Origin: JANLQX01 sp031368095
Lineage (GTDB): Bacteria > Actinomycetota > Acidimicrobiia > Acidimicrobiales > JANYDT01
NCBI GenBank assembly: GCA_031368095.1
Contig: JANLQX010000497.1
Span: 1-14,367 of the forward strand
Direction: 5' to 3'
Length of the DNA: 14,367 nucleotides
Positions within the stretch are counted from its first letter, which is position 1. The number at the start of each line of letters is the position of its first letter. The translations under genes and the position numbers were made by a program. Under the pieces are notes generated by a model. The model ran no database searches. It was not told the DNA's origin and was given only the letters and a program-made list of their open reading frames with translations. Shown piece by piece: positions 6,154 through 12,395 of the stretch.

Positions 6154-7586
6154 CGGATTCCTTGGCGCGCGGCGAGGTCGGCGGGAGTGGCGAGGTGCCC
6201 GGCCACGGCGGTAGCGGCGGCGACAGCGGGGGAGACGAGATGCGTACGTGAGCCTCGCCCCTGGCGACCCTCGAAGTTGCGATTGCTCGTCGACGCCGAG
6301 CGTTCGCCAGGCTTGAGGGCGTCGGGGTTCATGCCAAGACACATCGAGCAGCCAGGCTCGCGCCATTCGGCCCCGGCGGTGACGAAGATCTTGTCAAGAC
6401 CCTCTTCCTCGGCCTGCTTCTTGACCCGGTACGAGCCCGGCACAATAAGCGCGCGTATGTTTGCGGCAAGGTGACGCCCATCAAGGATCCCGGCGGCCAC
6501 GCGGAGATCTTCGATCCGGCTATTGGTGCACGACCCAATGAACACGGTGTCGACGCTGATACTCCTCATCGGCGTACCTGGAATGAGTGCCATGTACTCG
6601 AGCGCCCGTACGACAGCATTTCTCTCGACCGGATCGGTCACCGAATCGGGCGACGGAACGACCGCGCTGATGGACACGGTTTGACCCGGGTTCGTGCCCC
6701 AGCTCACATGCGGCTCCAGAGTCGCGGCATCGATGAACACGCTCTTGTCGAAGGTGGCGTCGTCGTCGGTCACCAGGGCTCGCCAATCGGTCACTGCGGC
6801 CTCCCAGTCGGCGCCTTTCGGCGCGTAGTCACGACCGCGAAGATAGGTGAACGTAGTTTCGTCGGGAGCGATGAGCCCGGCTTTGGCGCCGCCTTCGATG
6901 CTCATGTTGCACACGGTCATCCGGCCTTCCATGCTAAGCGCGCGTATGGCTGAGCCCCGGTACTCGATGATGTGCCCCATGCCGCCACCAGTGCCGATAC
7001 GGGCGATGATGGCGAGCACGATGTCTTTGGCGGTGACGCCCTCGGGAACCTCGCCGTCGACGACCACCTGCATCGTCTTCGGCTTGATCTGGGGAAGGGT
7101 CTGGGTGGCGAGCACGTGCTCAACCTCACTCGTGCCGATGCCGAACGCGATGCCGCCGAAGGCCCCGTGGGTCGACGTGTGCGAGTCTCCGCACACGACC
7201 GTCATGCCCGGCAGGGTAAGGCCCAGCTCGGGGCCGATCACGTGAACGATGCCCTGGTTGGCGTGGCCCATTGGGAACAAAGGGATGCCGTACTCCTCGC
7301 AGTTCTTGGCGAGGGCGAGCATCTGAGCGCGGCTGACTTCGTCGGTCACGAGCTCGGTGTTGTGCATTCCGAGACCGGCGATGTCGGTCGGAACGTTGTG
7401 GTCCATGGTTCCCAGCGTCAGGTCAGGGCGACGCACCCCGCGACCGGCCAGGCGAAGACCGTCGAAGGCCTGTGGCGTGGTGACCTCGTGGATGAGATGG
7501 AGGTCGATGAACAGGAGGTCCGGCTCGCCTTCGACGCGGCGAACGACGTGACGCTCCCAGACTTTGTCAATCAGCGTGCTTCCCAT
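6150..7586 (-). CDS. leuC: 3-isopropylmalate dehydratase, large subunit
   Basis: A 478-residue aconitase-family LeuC. The three cysteines that hold the 4Fe-4S cluster are present: C353 in GSCTNSR and C413 and C416 in GCSMCLGMNPD. Other family blocks are DLHLIHEVTTPQAF, MDHNVPT and CGDSHTSTHGAFG. The ATG at 7586 is preceded by GGAGGT at about 5 nt, the best ribosome binding site in the window. It is first in the leuC-leuD operon and divergent from an IclR regulator whose relatives in Streptomyces (NdgR) and Corynebacterium (LtbR) control leuCD. A palindrome overlapping its -10 is the likely operator. It contains two exact copies of a repeated 12-mer (see 6446 and 6935). Confidence 0.98.
   Translation of the reverse strand: MGSTLIDKVWERHVVRRVEGEPDLLFIDLHLIHEVTTPQAFDGLRLAGRGVRRPDLTLGTMDHNVPTDIAGLGMHNTELVTDEVSRAQMLALAKNCEEYGIPLFPMGHANQGIVHVIGPELGLTLPGMTVVCGDSHTSTHGAFGGIAFGIGTSEVEHVLATQTLPQIKPKTMQVVVDGEVPEGVTAKDIVLAIIARIGTGGGMGHIIEYRGSAIRALSMEGRMTVCNMSIEGGAKAGLIAPDETTFTYLRGRDYAPKGADWEAAVTDWRALVTDDDATFDKSVFIDAATLEPHVSWGTNPGQTVSISAVVPSPDSVTDPVERNAVVRALEYMALIPGTPMRSISVDTVFIGSCTNSRIEDLRVAAGILDGRHLAANIRALIVPGSYRVKKQAEEEGLDKIFVTAGAEWREPGCSMCLGMNPDALKPGERSASTSNRNFEGRQGRGSRTHLVSPAVAAATAVAGHLATPADLAARQGIR
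6446..6457 (+). repeat. TAAGYRCGCGTA motif, copy 1
   Basis: TAAGCGCGCGTA, on the strand opposite leuC. It is read there as ATA CGC GCG CTT ATT (I377-R-A-L-I). ATA, CTT and ATT are unusual choices in this GC-rich gene. Confidence 0.75.
6935..6946 (+). repeat. TAAGYRCGCGTA motif, copy 2
   Basis: TAAGCGCGCGTA, identical to copy 1 and 489 bp away, also within leuC and read as ATA CGC GCG CTT AGC (I214-R-A-L-S). Confidence 0.75.
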
Positions 7587-7602
7587 CGAAACCTCCGGGT
7601 TG

Positions 7603-7617
7603 TCTCATTATGTGAGA
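7603..7617. promoter_or_regulatory. Palindromic operator between leuC and ndgR
   Basis: TCTCA-TTATG-TGAGA is a perfect 5-bp inverted repeat with a 5-bp centre in the 43-bp gap between the two divergent genes. On the minus strand its centre carries CATAAT (7612-7607), a good -10 for leuC, placed so that transcription starts just before GGAGGT. TACAGT (7618-7623), directly beside it on the plus strand, is a -10 ending 6 nt before the ndgR GTG, suggesting a leaderless transcript. One bound dimer would block both promoters. Confidence 0.6.
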
Positions 7618-7629
7618 TACAGTTCCTAC

Positions 7630-8292
7630 GTGACGAGATCCACTGTAGCGACCGACGTGGGTGTGATCGACAAGTCCGCAGCGATCCTGGCGGCCATCGA
7701 ACAACGTCCGCTCGCTCTGGCCGGTTTGGTCGAAACCACTGGGTTCCATCGAGCCACCGCGCATCGCCTTGCGACCGCAATGGAGCAACACGGACTCCTA
7801 CGTCGTGATGCGCTTGGTCGGTTCATGCTCGGCTCGTGGCTGGTGTCATTGGGCCGCACCGCCGGGGCCGGGCTTCCGCTGCGCGACGTGGCTCGGCCGG
7901 TCCTCGAAGAACTGGTCGCCGATACGGGCGAGAGCGCGCAGCTCTACGTCGCCCAGGGTGCGAACCGAGTATGTGTGGAGTCCGTCGAGTCACCTAACGG
8001 CTTGCGGACGATCGTCGCCGTTGGTCAGACATTGCCGCTTGATCGCGGCTCGGCCGGCAAGATTCTCCGGGGCGATGCTCGAGCGCTTCGTCAGGGATGG
8101 GCCGAGAGCGTGGGCGAACGTGAGGCCGGCGTCGCATCCGTAAGTGCGCCTATTATCGACGCCGACGGCACAGTGGTGGCTGCGGTCTCCGTGTCGGGAC
8201 CGATCGAGCGCACTACGCGCTCGCCGGGGAAGCGCTACGCCGACCGGGTCGTGGCCGCGGCGCGAGCAATCGAGCTCGCCGCCGGCTGGTGA
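7630..8292 (+). CDS. ndgR: IclR-family regulator, NdgR/LtbR type
   Basis: A 220-residue IclR-family protein. A winged helix-turn-helix covers about residues 11-57 (GVIDKSAAIL, then TTGFHRATAHRLATAME). The effector domain follows, with TGESAQLYVAQG (99-110), a PLDRGSAGKIL block (136-146), VGEREAGVASVSAP (161-174) and AAVSVSGPIERTTRSPG (184-200). This closely matches what I know of Streptomyces NdgR, which regulates leuCD and other amino-acid genes from the same divergent position. Open frame extends back to 7564 inside leuC, but homologues begin about 10 residues before GVIDK, so I chose the GTG at 7630. It has no ribosome binding site and a -10 lies 6 nt upstream. The effector is unknown; branched-chain amino acids or their precursors are likely. 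Confidence 0.9.
   Translation: MTRSTVATDVGVIDKSAAILAAIEQRPLALAGLVETTGFHRATAHRLATAMEQHGLLRRDALGRFMLGSWLVSLGRTAGAGLPLRDVARPVLEELVADTGESAQLYVAQGANRVCVESVESPNGLRTIVAVGQTLPLDRGSAGKILRGDARALRQGWAESVGEREAGVASVSAPIIDADGTVVAAVSVSGPIERTTRSPGKRYADRVVAAARAIELAAGW
8141..8152 (+). repeat. TAAGYRCGCGTA motif, copy 3 (one mismatch)
   Basis: TAAGTGCGCCTA, inside ndgR, which is a plus-strand gene. It is read as GTA AGT GCG CCT ATT from residue 171. The motif keeps its + strand orientation although the gene direction is reversed relative to the other copies. Confidence 0.55.
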
Positions 8293-8304
8293 CACTCGCT
8301 CAAA

Positions 8305-8378
8305 CGTTGGGTCGTTGGCGACTCGTTGCCGTCGAAACGACGTCGCCAATGAGACGACGAGTCGCCAACCATCCAACG
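8305..8378. repeat. Large inverted repeat (possible cruciform) downstream of ndgR
   Basis: Arms at 8305-8326 and 8357-8378 match at 20 of 22 positions; the inner 13 bp, GTTGGCGACTCGT and its complement, are perfect. The 30-bp loop holds a second small stem, GTCG-AAA-CGAC (8331-8341). It fills most of the 112-bp gap between ndgR and the next gene. It could be a terminator or a dispersed repeat. GTTGGGTC in its left arm also occurs in the inverted repeat after nrdJ. Confidence 0.75.
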
Positions 8379-8390
8379 ATGCTGGGCCAG

Positions 8391-8396
8391 TAGGGT
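8391..8396 (+). promoter_or_regulatory. -10 element for a leaderless hydrolase transcript
   Basis: TAGGGT fits TAnnnT and ends 8 nt before the GTG at 8405. There is no Shine-Dalgarno sequence and no clear -35. Confidence 0.4.
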
Positions 8397-8404
8397 TCGT
8401 CACC

Positions 8405-9250
8405 GTGAGGAATTGGGTTCAGGGAACGTGTGAGGTCGGTGACCTGACGCTTCGGTATTTCAGGTCCGGTGGTGCGCAGCCTCCGCTGGTTCTCGTCCAC
8501 GGGTTCACCGACAGCGCGCTGTACTTCACCCGAGCCGCCGACGTGCTGGCGCAGACATGGGACGTGATCGCCTACGACTGTCGCGGTCACGGCGAGTCGA
8601 GCCGAGCAAACGGTCACTTCTCGGCGACGGATCGTGTCGATGACCTGCTCGCGGTCGTCGATCTCCTCGAGCTCGAACGGCCCGCCATGATGGGTCACTC
8701 GATGGGCGCCGCCACGATCGCCAACGCTGTGGCTCGTCGGCCGGGGTTAAGTAGGGGCATCATTCTCGAGGACCCGGCGTGGTGGGAGACGCCCGCTGAT
8801 CTGTCGCCCGAGGCCAAGACGCAACTAGAAATCGATGCGCGGGCCCGAAACACCGCGTGGCGGGATTCCATCGCCGCCGTGCAACAGGGCACATGGGAAG
8901 AAGGTCTGGCATGGCGCCGGGCCGACAGTCCCACGTGGACCGACGAAGATGTTGCGCTCTCACTCCAGGCCCGCTTCGACGTTGAACTTGATGTGTTCAC
9001 GTACCTTCCGTCGGTACGTTCCACGTGGCGCGACATTGTTCCCCGGTTCGACTGCCCGGCGCTCCTCGTCCTGGGCGAGACCGATCGCGGCGCCATCGTG
9101 TCGGTCGCGAATGCGAACGAAGGGCAACGCCTGAACCCGCTCCTCCACTGGGTCCATGTTGTGGGTGCTGGTCACGCCGTTCGATACGACCAGTTTGAGG
9201 CCTTCATGAAGGCGTCGCTCGATTTCCTCGGGGCGTTGCCTACCGACTGA
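8405..9250 (+). CDS. Alpha/beta-fold hydrolase
   Basis: A 281-residue alpha/beta hydrolase with a complete predicted triad: S99 in GHSMG (nucleophile elbow), D227 in GETDRGAI and H257 in GAGHAVRYDQF. The oxyanion-hole motif is HGFTD, and the block YDCRGHGESS is typical of the fold. A cap region lies at about residues 125-205. No signal peptide is seen, so it should be cytoplasmic. The substrate cannot be told; esterase, epoxide hydrolase-like and C-C hydrolase activities all share this outline. Open frame runs back into ndgR, but homology begins at the GTG at 8405, which has a -10 eight bases upstream. A degenerate repeat-like stretch at 8747-8755 uses TTA, AGT and AGG in a row. It overlaps the convergent hydrolase by 11 bp. 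Confidence 0.85.
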   Translation: MRNWVQGTCEVGDLTLRYFRSGGAQPPLVLVHGFTDSALYFTRAADVLAQTWDVIAYDCRGHGESSRANGHFSATDRVDDLLAVVDLLELERPAMMGHSMGAATIANAVARRPGLSRGIILEDPAWWETPADLSPEAKTQLEIDARARNTAWRDSIAAVQQGTWEEGLAWRRADSPTWTDEDVALSLQARFDVELDVFTYLPSVRSTWRDIVPRFDCPALLVLGETDRGAIVSVANANEGQRLNPLLHWVHVVGAGHAVRYDQFEAFMKASLDFLGALPTD

Positions 9251-10097
9251 CGGCGACGATTGCTCGACGGAGCGCCGGTACGAATCGATCAGGATGAGAA
9301 ACGGCGGCGCGGTGGTCGGCGTCGACTTCGAAGACCCGAGCTCCCGCACGCCGGGCGGTGGCAATCTGCCATCGAGTGGGTACGGTGGTGTCGGCGGTGG
9401 TCACCACCGACGCGATCGGCATGGCGAGGTCGCCCAGCCACGGCGAGGCGTCGAACCGACCGATCTCGACCCCGGACTGCACGAGGGCGGCAGGATCGTT
9501 TCTGGCGGCCTGTTCGAGCATCCACCGAGGGGCGGTATCGGTCCGGGTCATCGCCACTCGTTCGAACAGGCTGTGACGCAACGACGACGGAGCAAGGCTC
9601 AGCGCCGCCGCGGTGAACGGCATCACTCGGTCCCACACGAACCGGGCCTCCGACGACCGTCGGAAACGACAGCTGGTGGAACACAACACGAGTCCTGCGG
9701 TCCTCGTTGGATGGCGATGGGCCATGAGCTGGGCGACAGCGCCACCCATCGAGTAACCGACGATGATCGCTCGTTCGATATCCAGTGCGCGTAGTGTTTC
9801 GTCGAGATCGTCAGCCATGTCTTCGAGACGGGTAGGACCCCGAGGACGCAATCCTCGGCCGTGGCCGCGGAGGTCAACGGCGAGAACACGTCCGAGATCG
9901 CGTAGTCCTCCGTAGACGGTGAAGAAGTTGAGATCGGCGGTGACCGTCCATCCGTGGAGCAGCACGATCGGCAACCGGTTGGCGGGACCGGGCTGGTCTC
10001 GCAGGAACGTGACGCCCCGTCCCGGCAGCTCCAGGTAGCGGCCCGGAGGAAGGTCCGGCTCAGCATCTAGATCTTGAGTAGCGGTTGCCGCTGACAT
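9240..10097 (-). CDS. Alpha/beta-fold hydrolase
   Basis: A 285-residue alpha/beta hydrolase. The predicted triad is S116 in GYSMGG, D236 in TTADTTVP and H262 in DADHRAAV, with LLHGWTVTADL as the oxyanion-hole region and VDLRGHGRG as the next conserved turn. No signal peptide is seen. The substrate is unknown; the GYSMGG elbow and short cap suggest an esterase or lipase-like enzyme. It starts 26 bp after the GH15-like gene and is probably the last gene of a greA-GH15-hydrolase operon. Its 3' end overlaps the plus-strand hydrolase. Both hydrolases are of similar size but their sequences differ widely, so they do not look like a recent duplication. Confidence 0.85.
   Translation of the reverse strand: MSAATATQDLDAEPDLPPGRYLELPGRGVTFLRDQPGPANRLPIVLLHGWTVTADLNFFTVYGGLRDLGRVLAVDLRGHGRGLRPRGPTRLEDMADDLDETLRALDIERAIIVGYSMGGAVAQLMAHRHPTRTAGLVLCSTSCRFRRSSEARFVWDRVMPFTAAALSLAPSSLRHSLFERVAMTRTDTAPRWMLEQAARNDPAALVQSGVEIGRFDASPWLGDLAMPIASVVTTADTTVPTRWQIATARRAGARVFEVDADHRAAVSHPDRFVPALRRAIVAVSR
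9782..9793 (+). repeat. TAAGYRCGCGTA-like motif, copy 4 (two mismatches)
   Basis: CCAGTGCGCGTA keeps the last ten bases of the consensus and loses the initial TA. It lies in the minus-strand hydrolase and is read as CTA CGC GCA CTG (L102-R-A-L). Confidence 0.35.
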
Positions 10098-10123
10098 GAG
10101 TCCAGTCTCGTCGAACGCTTGGC

Positions 10124-11860
10124 CTAACGGGGCCCGCGTGCGAGGGTGAGGGCGGCATCAATCAGTGCCAGATGGCACGGTGCGGCCAGCATGTTTCCCC
10201 GGAGGTCCATGGTGAAGGGATCGGCATGCGTGGCGCCAAGGTGAAGCGGTCCGAGGAAATTGACAAGGGCGTTCATCCGGTTGTGGGCCTCCTCCCACCG
10301 TCCAACATTGGCAAGTGCACTCACGAACGTGAAAGACGCCCACAGATCGGGGCCCTGCCCCGGCGGGAAACCGTCGTCGACGTGGGGAAGGTGGCGGTGG
10401 GTGAACGGCCACTCGGTGAGCTGGGCATCGGCTTGATCAATGGTGACCACGCGACGGTGGTGGGCTTCGTGCTCGGCGTCATCCGGCAACGCAGGCGGCG
10501 TGGTCCGCAGCCAGGCCAGGAGGGCCGCATCGGTGGTGTCGTCGGCCGTCGGACCGCCGACGCGACGCCAACCGGCGCTGGCGTCGACGCCGAAGAGACC
10601 TTCGCCGGCCAACCATTGCTCGCGAGCGGCGGCAGCGGTCTCCCACTCGATGAGGCGAAGGTCGAGCGGATCACGGCGGCGAGCGGTGGTGATAAGCGCG
10701 CGTAGTGCAGCACGAACGGCGAGAACAGACTCCACGTGGTGCACGGGCCGACGGCGACTGTCCCACCGTCCGTGATCGGCCCGGTGCCCCTCAGCGGTGA
10801 GCCACTCGCCGAGGCGGTCGAGTTGCGGCCAGGCGCGTCGTCCGTCGAGGACAAGGCTGGCCTGGGCCATGGCGCCGAGGTCGAAGGCGTCGCCGACTCG
10901 GTTGCCAATACGGACTGGGGTGGTGCCGCTCCATCCCGGAAGGGCCAGCTCGGTTTCTGCCGTTGGTCGCAGCCCGTCAGGACGGTAGGCGGGGCTCAGC
11001 GGGAACTCGTCGGTTGCTCGTTCCTCCAGCCACAGGCGGGTGGCGTCCGCCAGGTCGGGTCGCCCGAGTCGCTCCCACGTAACCACGGCGGCGGCGTTAT
11101 CGCGAAGCCAGGCATAGCGCTCGTCGACGTTGCGCTCGTTGCCGGTGCGGGCCGGGAGCGAGGTGGTGGCCGCACGGCGCAGTGCGCCGCTCCGACGGTC
11201 GGTGAGCAGGCGAAGGGCCCGGACGCTGCGCCGAGCCGCCTCGGCGAACGGACCGTCGAGATCAACGTTGCTGAGCTCATGAGACCACCAGCGCGCATAG
11301 CGTTTGCGTTCATCCAATGCTTCGTCAATACTCGGCTGTACGAACGCTTCGCCGCTATGGGTAACCCTGCCGTCGTCGGTTTCGCTGATCGTGTAGACGG
11401 CTCGCTCGCCGATATCGAGCGTTACCGCCCGGCCGATATTCGGTCCGCGAAGGGCGAGGCGTCCAAAGGCAATGCCCTCCGACCAACGGTGGACCCGCCG
11501 CGGAACGCCGAACGCATCGCCCGGAGTCAGTTCCACGGTCACGGTCGGACGACCGCTACGACCGGTAAGTACGCGTACGATCGTGCCGCGGACGAGGTGA
11601 TCGGTGACCTCGACCGTGCCGTTTCGGTCGTAGATGACGGTGGACAGAATCGGCGCACCCGAGGCGTCCATGGTCTGCTCGCCGGCCTGGGCCGCCAAGC
11701 TGGGCCGGATGCGAACGGCGCCACCGTTCGATTCGTCGAGAAGGGAGAACAGCGACGCCGGAGCGTCGAGGGCTCCCGGACACCACCAATCGATGGTGGC
11801 GTCGGAATCGATGAGGGCGACGGTCTCCCGGTCGCCGATGACACCGTGGTGCCGGAGCAT
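10124..11860 (-). CDS. GH15-like (glucoamylase/trehalase family) protein, catalytic residues not conserved
   Basis: About 578 residues with the layout of bacterial GH15 proteins. An N-terminal beta domain opens HHGVIGDRETVALIDSDATI and runs into DWW, followed by an (alpha/alpha)6 barrel from about residue 205. Recognisable barrel blocks are ERYAWLRDNAA (248-258), PGWSGTTPVRIGN (309-321) and the C-terminal RGNMLAAPCHLALIDAA (555-571). GH15 enzymes hydrolyse glucans or trehalose using two glutamates. Here the family motif G-x-WE reads GRWD (D368), and the EE of EEIDP-x-TG-x-x-x-GN is replaced by TH in THADPFTMDLRGN (545-557). It may be inactive or altered; this alignment is from memory. The start is ATG 11860, which overlaps the greA stop as TGATG, or GTG 11863 one codon earlier. 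No signal peptide is seen. Residue numbers count from GTG 11863. Confidence 0.8.
   Translation of the reverse strand: MLRHHGVIGDRETVALIDSDATIDWWCPGALDAPASLFSLLDESNGGAVRIRPSLAAQAGEQTMDASGAPILSTVIYDRNGTVEVTDHLVRGTIVRVLTGRSGRPTVTVELTPGDAFGVPRRVHRWSEGIAFGRLALRGPNIGRAVTLDIGERAVYTISETDDGRVTHSGEAFVQPSIDEALDERKRYARWWSHELSNVDLDGPFAEAARRSVRALRLLTDRRSGALRRAATTSLPARTGNERNVDERYAWLRDNAAAVVTWERLGRPDLADATRLWLEERATDEFPLSPAYRPDGLRPTAETELALPGWSGTTPVRIGNRVGDAFDLGAMAQASLVLDGRRAWPQLDRLGEWLTAEGHRADHGRWDSRRRPVHHVESVLAVRAALRALITTARRRDPLDLRLIEWETAAAAREQWLAGEGLFGVDASAGWRRVGGPTADDTTDAALLAWLRTTPPALPDDAEHEAHHRRVVTIDQADAQLTEWPFTHRHLPHVDDGFPPGQGPDLWASFTFVSALANVGRWEEAHNRMNALVNFLGPLHLGATHADPFTMDLRGNMLAAPCHLALIDAALTLARGPR
10693..10704 (+). 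repeat. TAAGYRCGCGTA motif, copy 5
   Basis: TAAGCGCGCGTA, identical to copies 1 and 2, inside the GH15-like gene. It is read as CTA CGC GCG CTT ATC (L387-R-A-L-I). Confidence 0.75.
11566..11577 (+). repeat. TAAGYRCGCGTA motif, copy 6
   Basis: TAAGTACGCGTA, inside the GH15-like gene, read as GTA CGC GTA CTT ACC (V96-R-V-L-T). Three A/T-ending codons fall within five. Confidence 0.65.
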
Positions 11861-12327
11861 CACCCGCTGATCGAGACGAGTTCGACGCGAAGTTTGCCTC
11901 TCGGAGCTTCGTACTCGACGATGTCGCCAGCCTTATGGCCGAGCAGAGCAGACCCGAGTGGCGACAACGGCGACATCACGTCCATACCCTCGCGGCGCTC
12001 TTCGATCGAGCCGAACAGGTAGGTGATGGTCTCTTCATCGGCGTCGCCTTCGTAGCGAATCTCCACGACCACGCCGGAGTTGACCGACGAGGTATCGATC
12101 GATTCGACGATCTCGGCCGAGTCGAGGATGGAGAGGATCTGTTTCATGCGCCCGTCCATCTTCCCCTGTTCCTCTTTGGCAGCGTGGTAGTCGCCGTTCT
12201 CCTTGAGGTCGCCCAGCTCGCGGGCCGCTTCGATACGACGCGCAATGTCGATCTTGCCGCGGGTAGAAAGGTCATCGAACTCGGTCTTGAGGCGGGTGTA
12301 CGCCTCCTGGGACAGCTTGGTGCTCAC
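11860..12327 (-). CDS. greA: Transcription elongation factor GreA
   Basis: A 155-residue GreA, near the usual length. The N-terminal coiled coil (about residues 1-75) carries the tip motif LGDLKENGDYHAAKEEQG with acidic residues D40 and E43, equivalent to the pair that positions magnesium in the RNA polymerase secondary channel. The C-terminal FKBP-like domain includes SPLGSALLGHKAGDIVEYEA. GreA rescues backtracked polymerase by stimulating transcript cleavage. It starts with GTG at 12327 without a ribosome binding site; TAACCT (12339-12334) ends 6 nt before it, fitting a leaderless transcript. It is first in a minus-strand operon, and its stop overlaps the start of the GH15-like gene, so the two are probably translationally coupled. 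Confidence 0.97.
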   Translation of the reverse strand: MSTKLSQEAYTRLKTEFDDLSTRGKIDIARRIEAARELGDLKENGDYHAAKEEQGKMDGRMKQILSILDSAEIVESIDTSSVNSGVVVEIRYEGDADEETITYLFGSIEERREGMDVMSPLSPLGSALLGHKAGDIVEYEAPRGKLRVELVSISG

Positions 12328-12333
12328 CGAACA

Positions 12334-12339
12334 AGGTTA
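12334..12339 (-). promoter_or_regulatory. -10 element for a leaderless greA transcript
   Basis: On the minus strand TAACCT fits TAnnnT and ends exactly 6 nt before the greA GTG, the spacing expected when transcription starts on the first base of the codon. No convincing -35 is present. Confidence 0.5.
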
Positions 12340-12381
12340 CCGGCAACGATGGAGCAGAGCCTCCCGGGGTCTCCGGTTCCC

Positions 12382-12387
12382 TAGGCT
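12382..12387 (+). promoter_or_regulatory. -10 element for a leaderless leuB transcript
   Basis: TAGGCT fits TAnnnT and ends 8 nt before the leuB GTG at 12396. No ribosome binding site or -35 is visible. Confidence 0.4.
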
Positions 12388-12395
12388 GACGCGCC

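Noticed and set aside
5620..6474. A 284-codon plus-strand open frame opposite leuD and leuC
   Set aside because: It is antisense to both leu genes and crosses their junction; the composition is that of a shadow frame.
8141..8150. Haemophilus-type uptake sequence (AAGTGCGGT)
   Set aside because: AAGTGCG is shared by this single site, but the other copies of the repeated motif do not fit, and the organism type makes the link unlikely.
10736..12022. A 428-codon plus-strand open frame opposite the GH15-like gene and greA
   Set aside because: It spans two well-supported minus-strand genes, shows no family motifs and is typical of the long shadow frames in GC-rich DNA.
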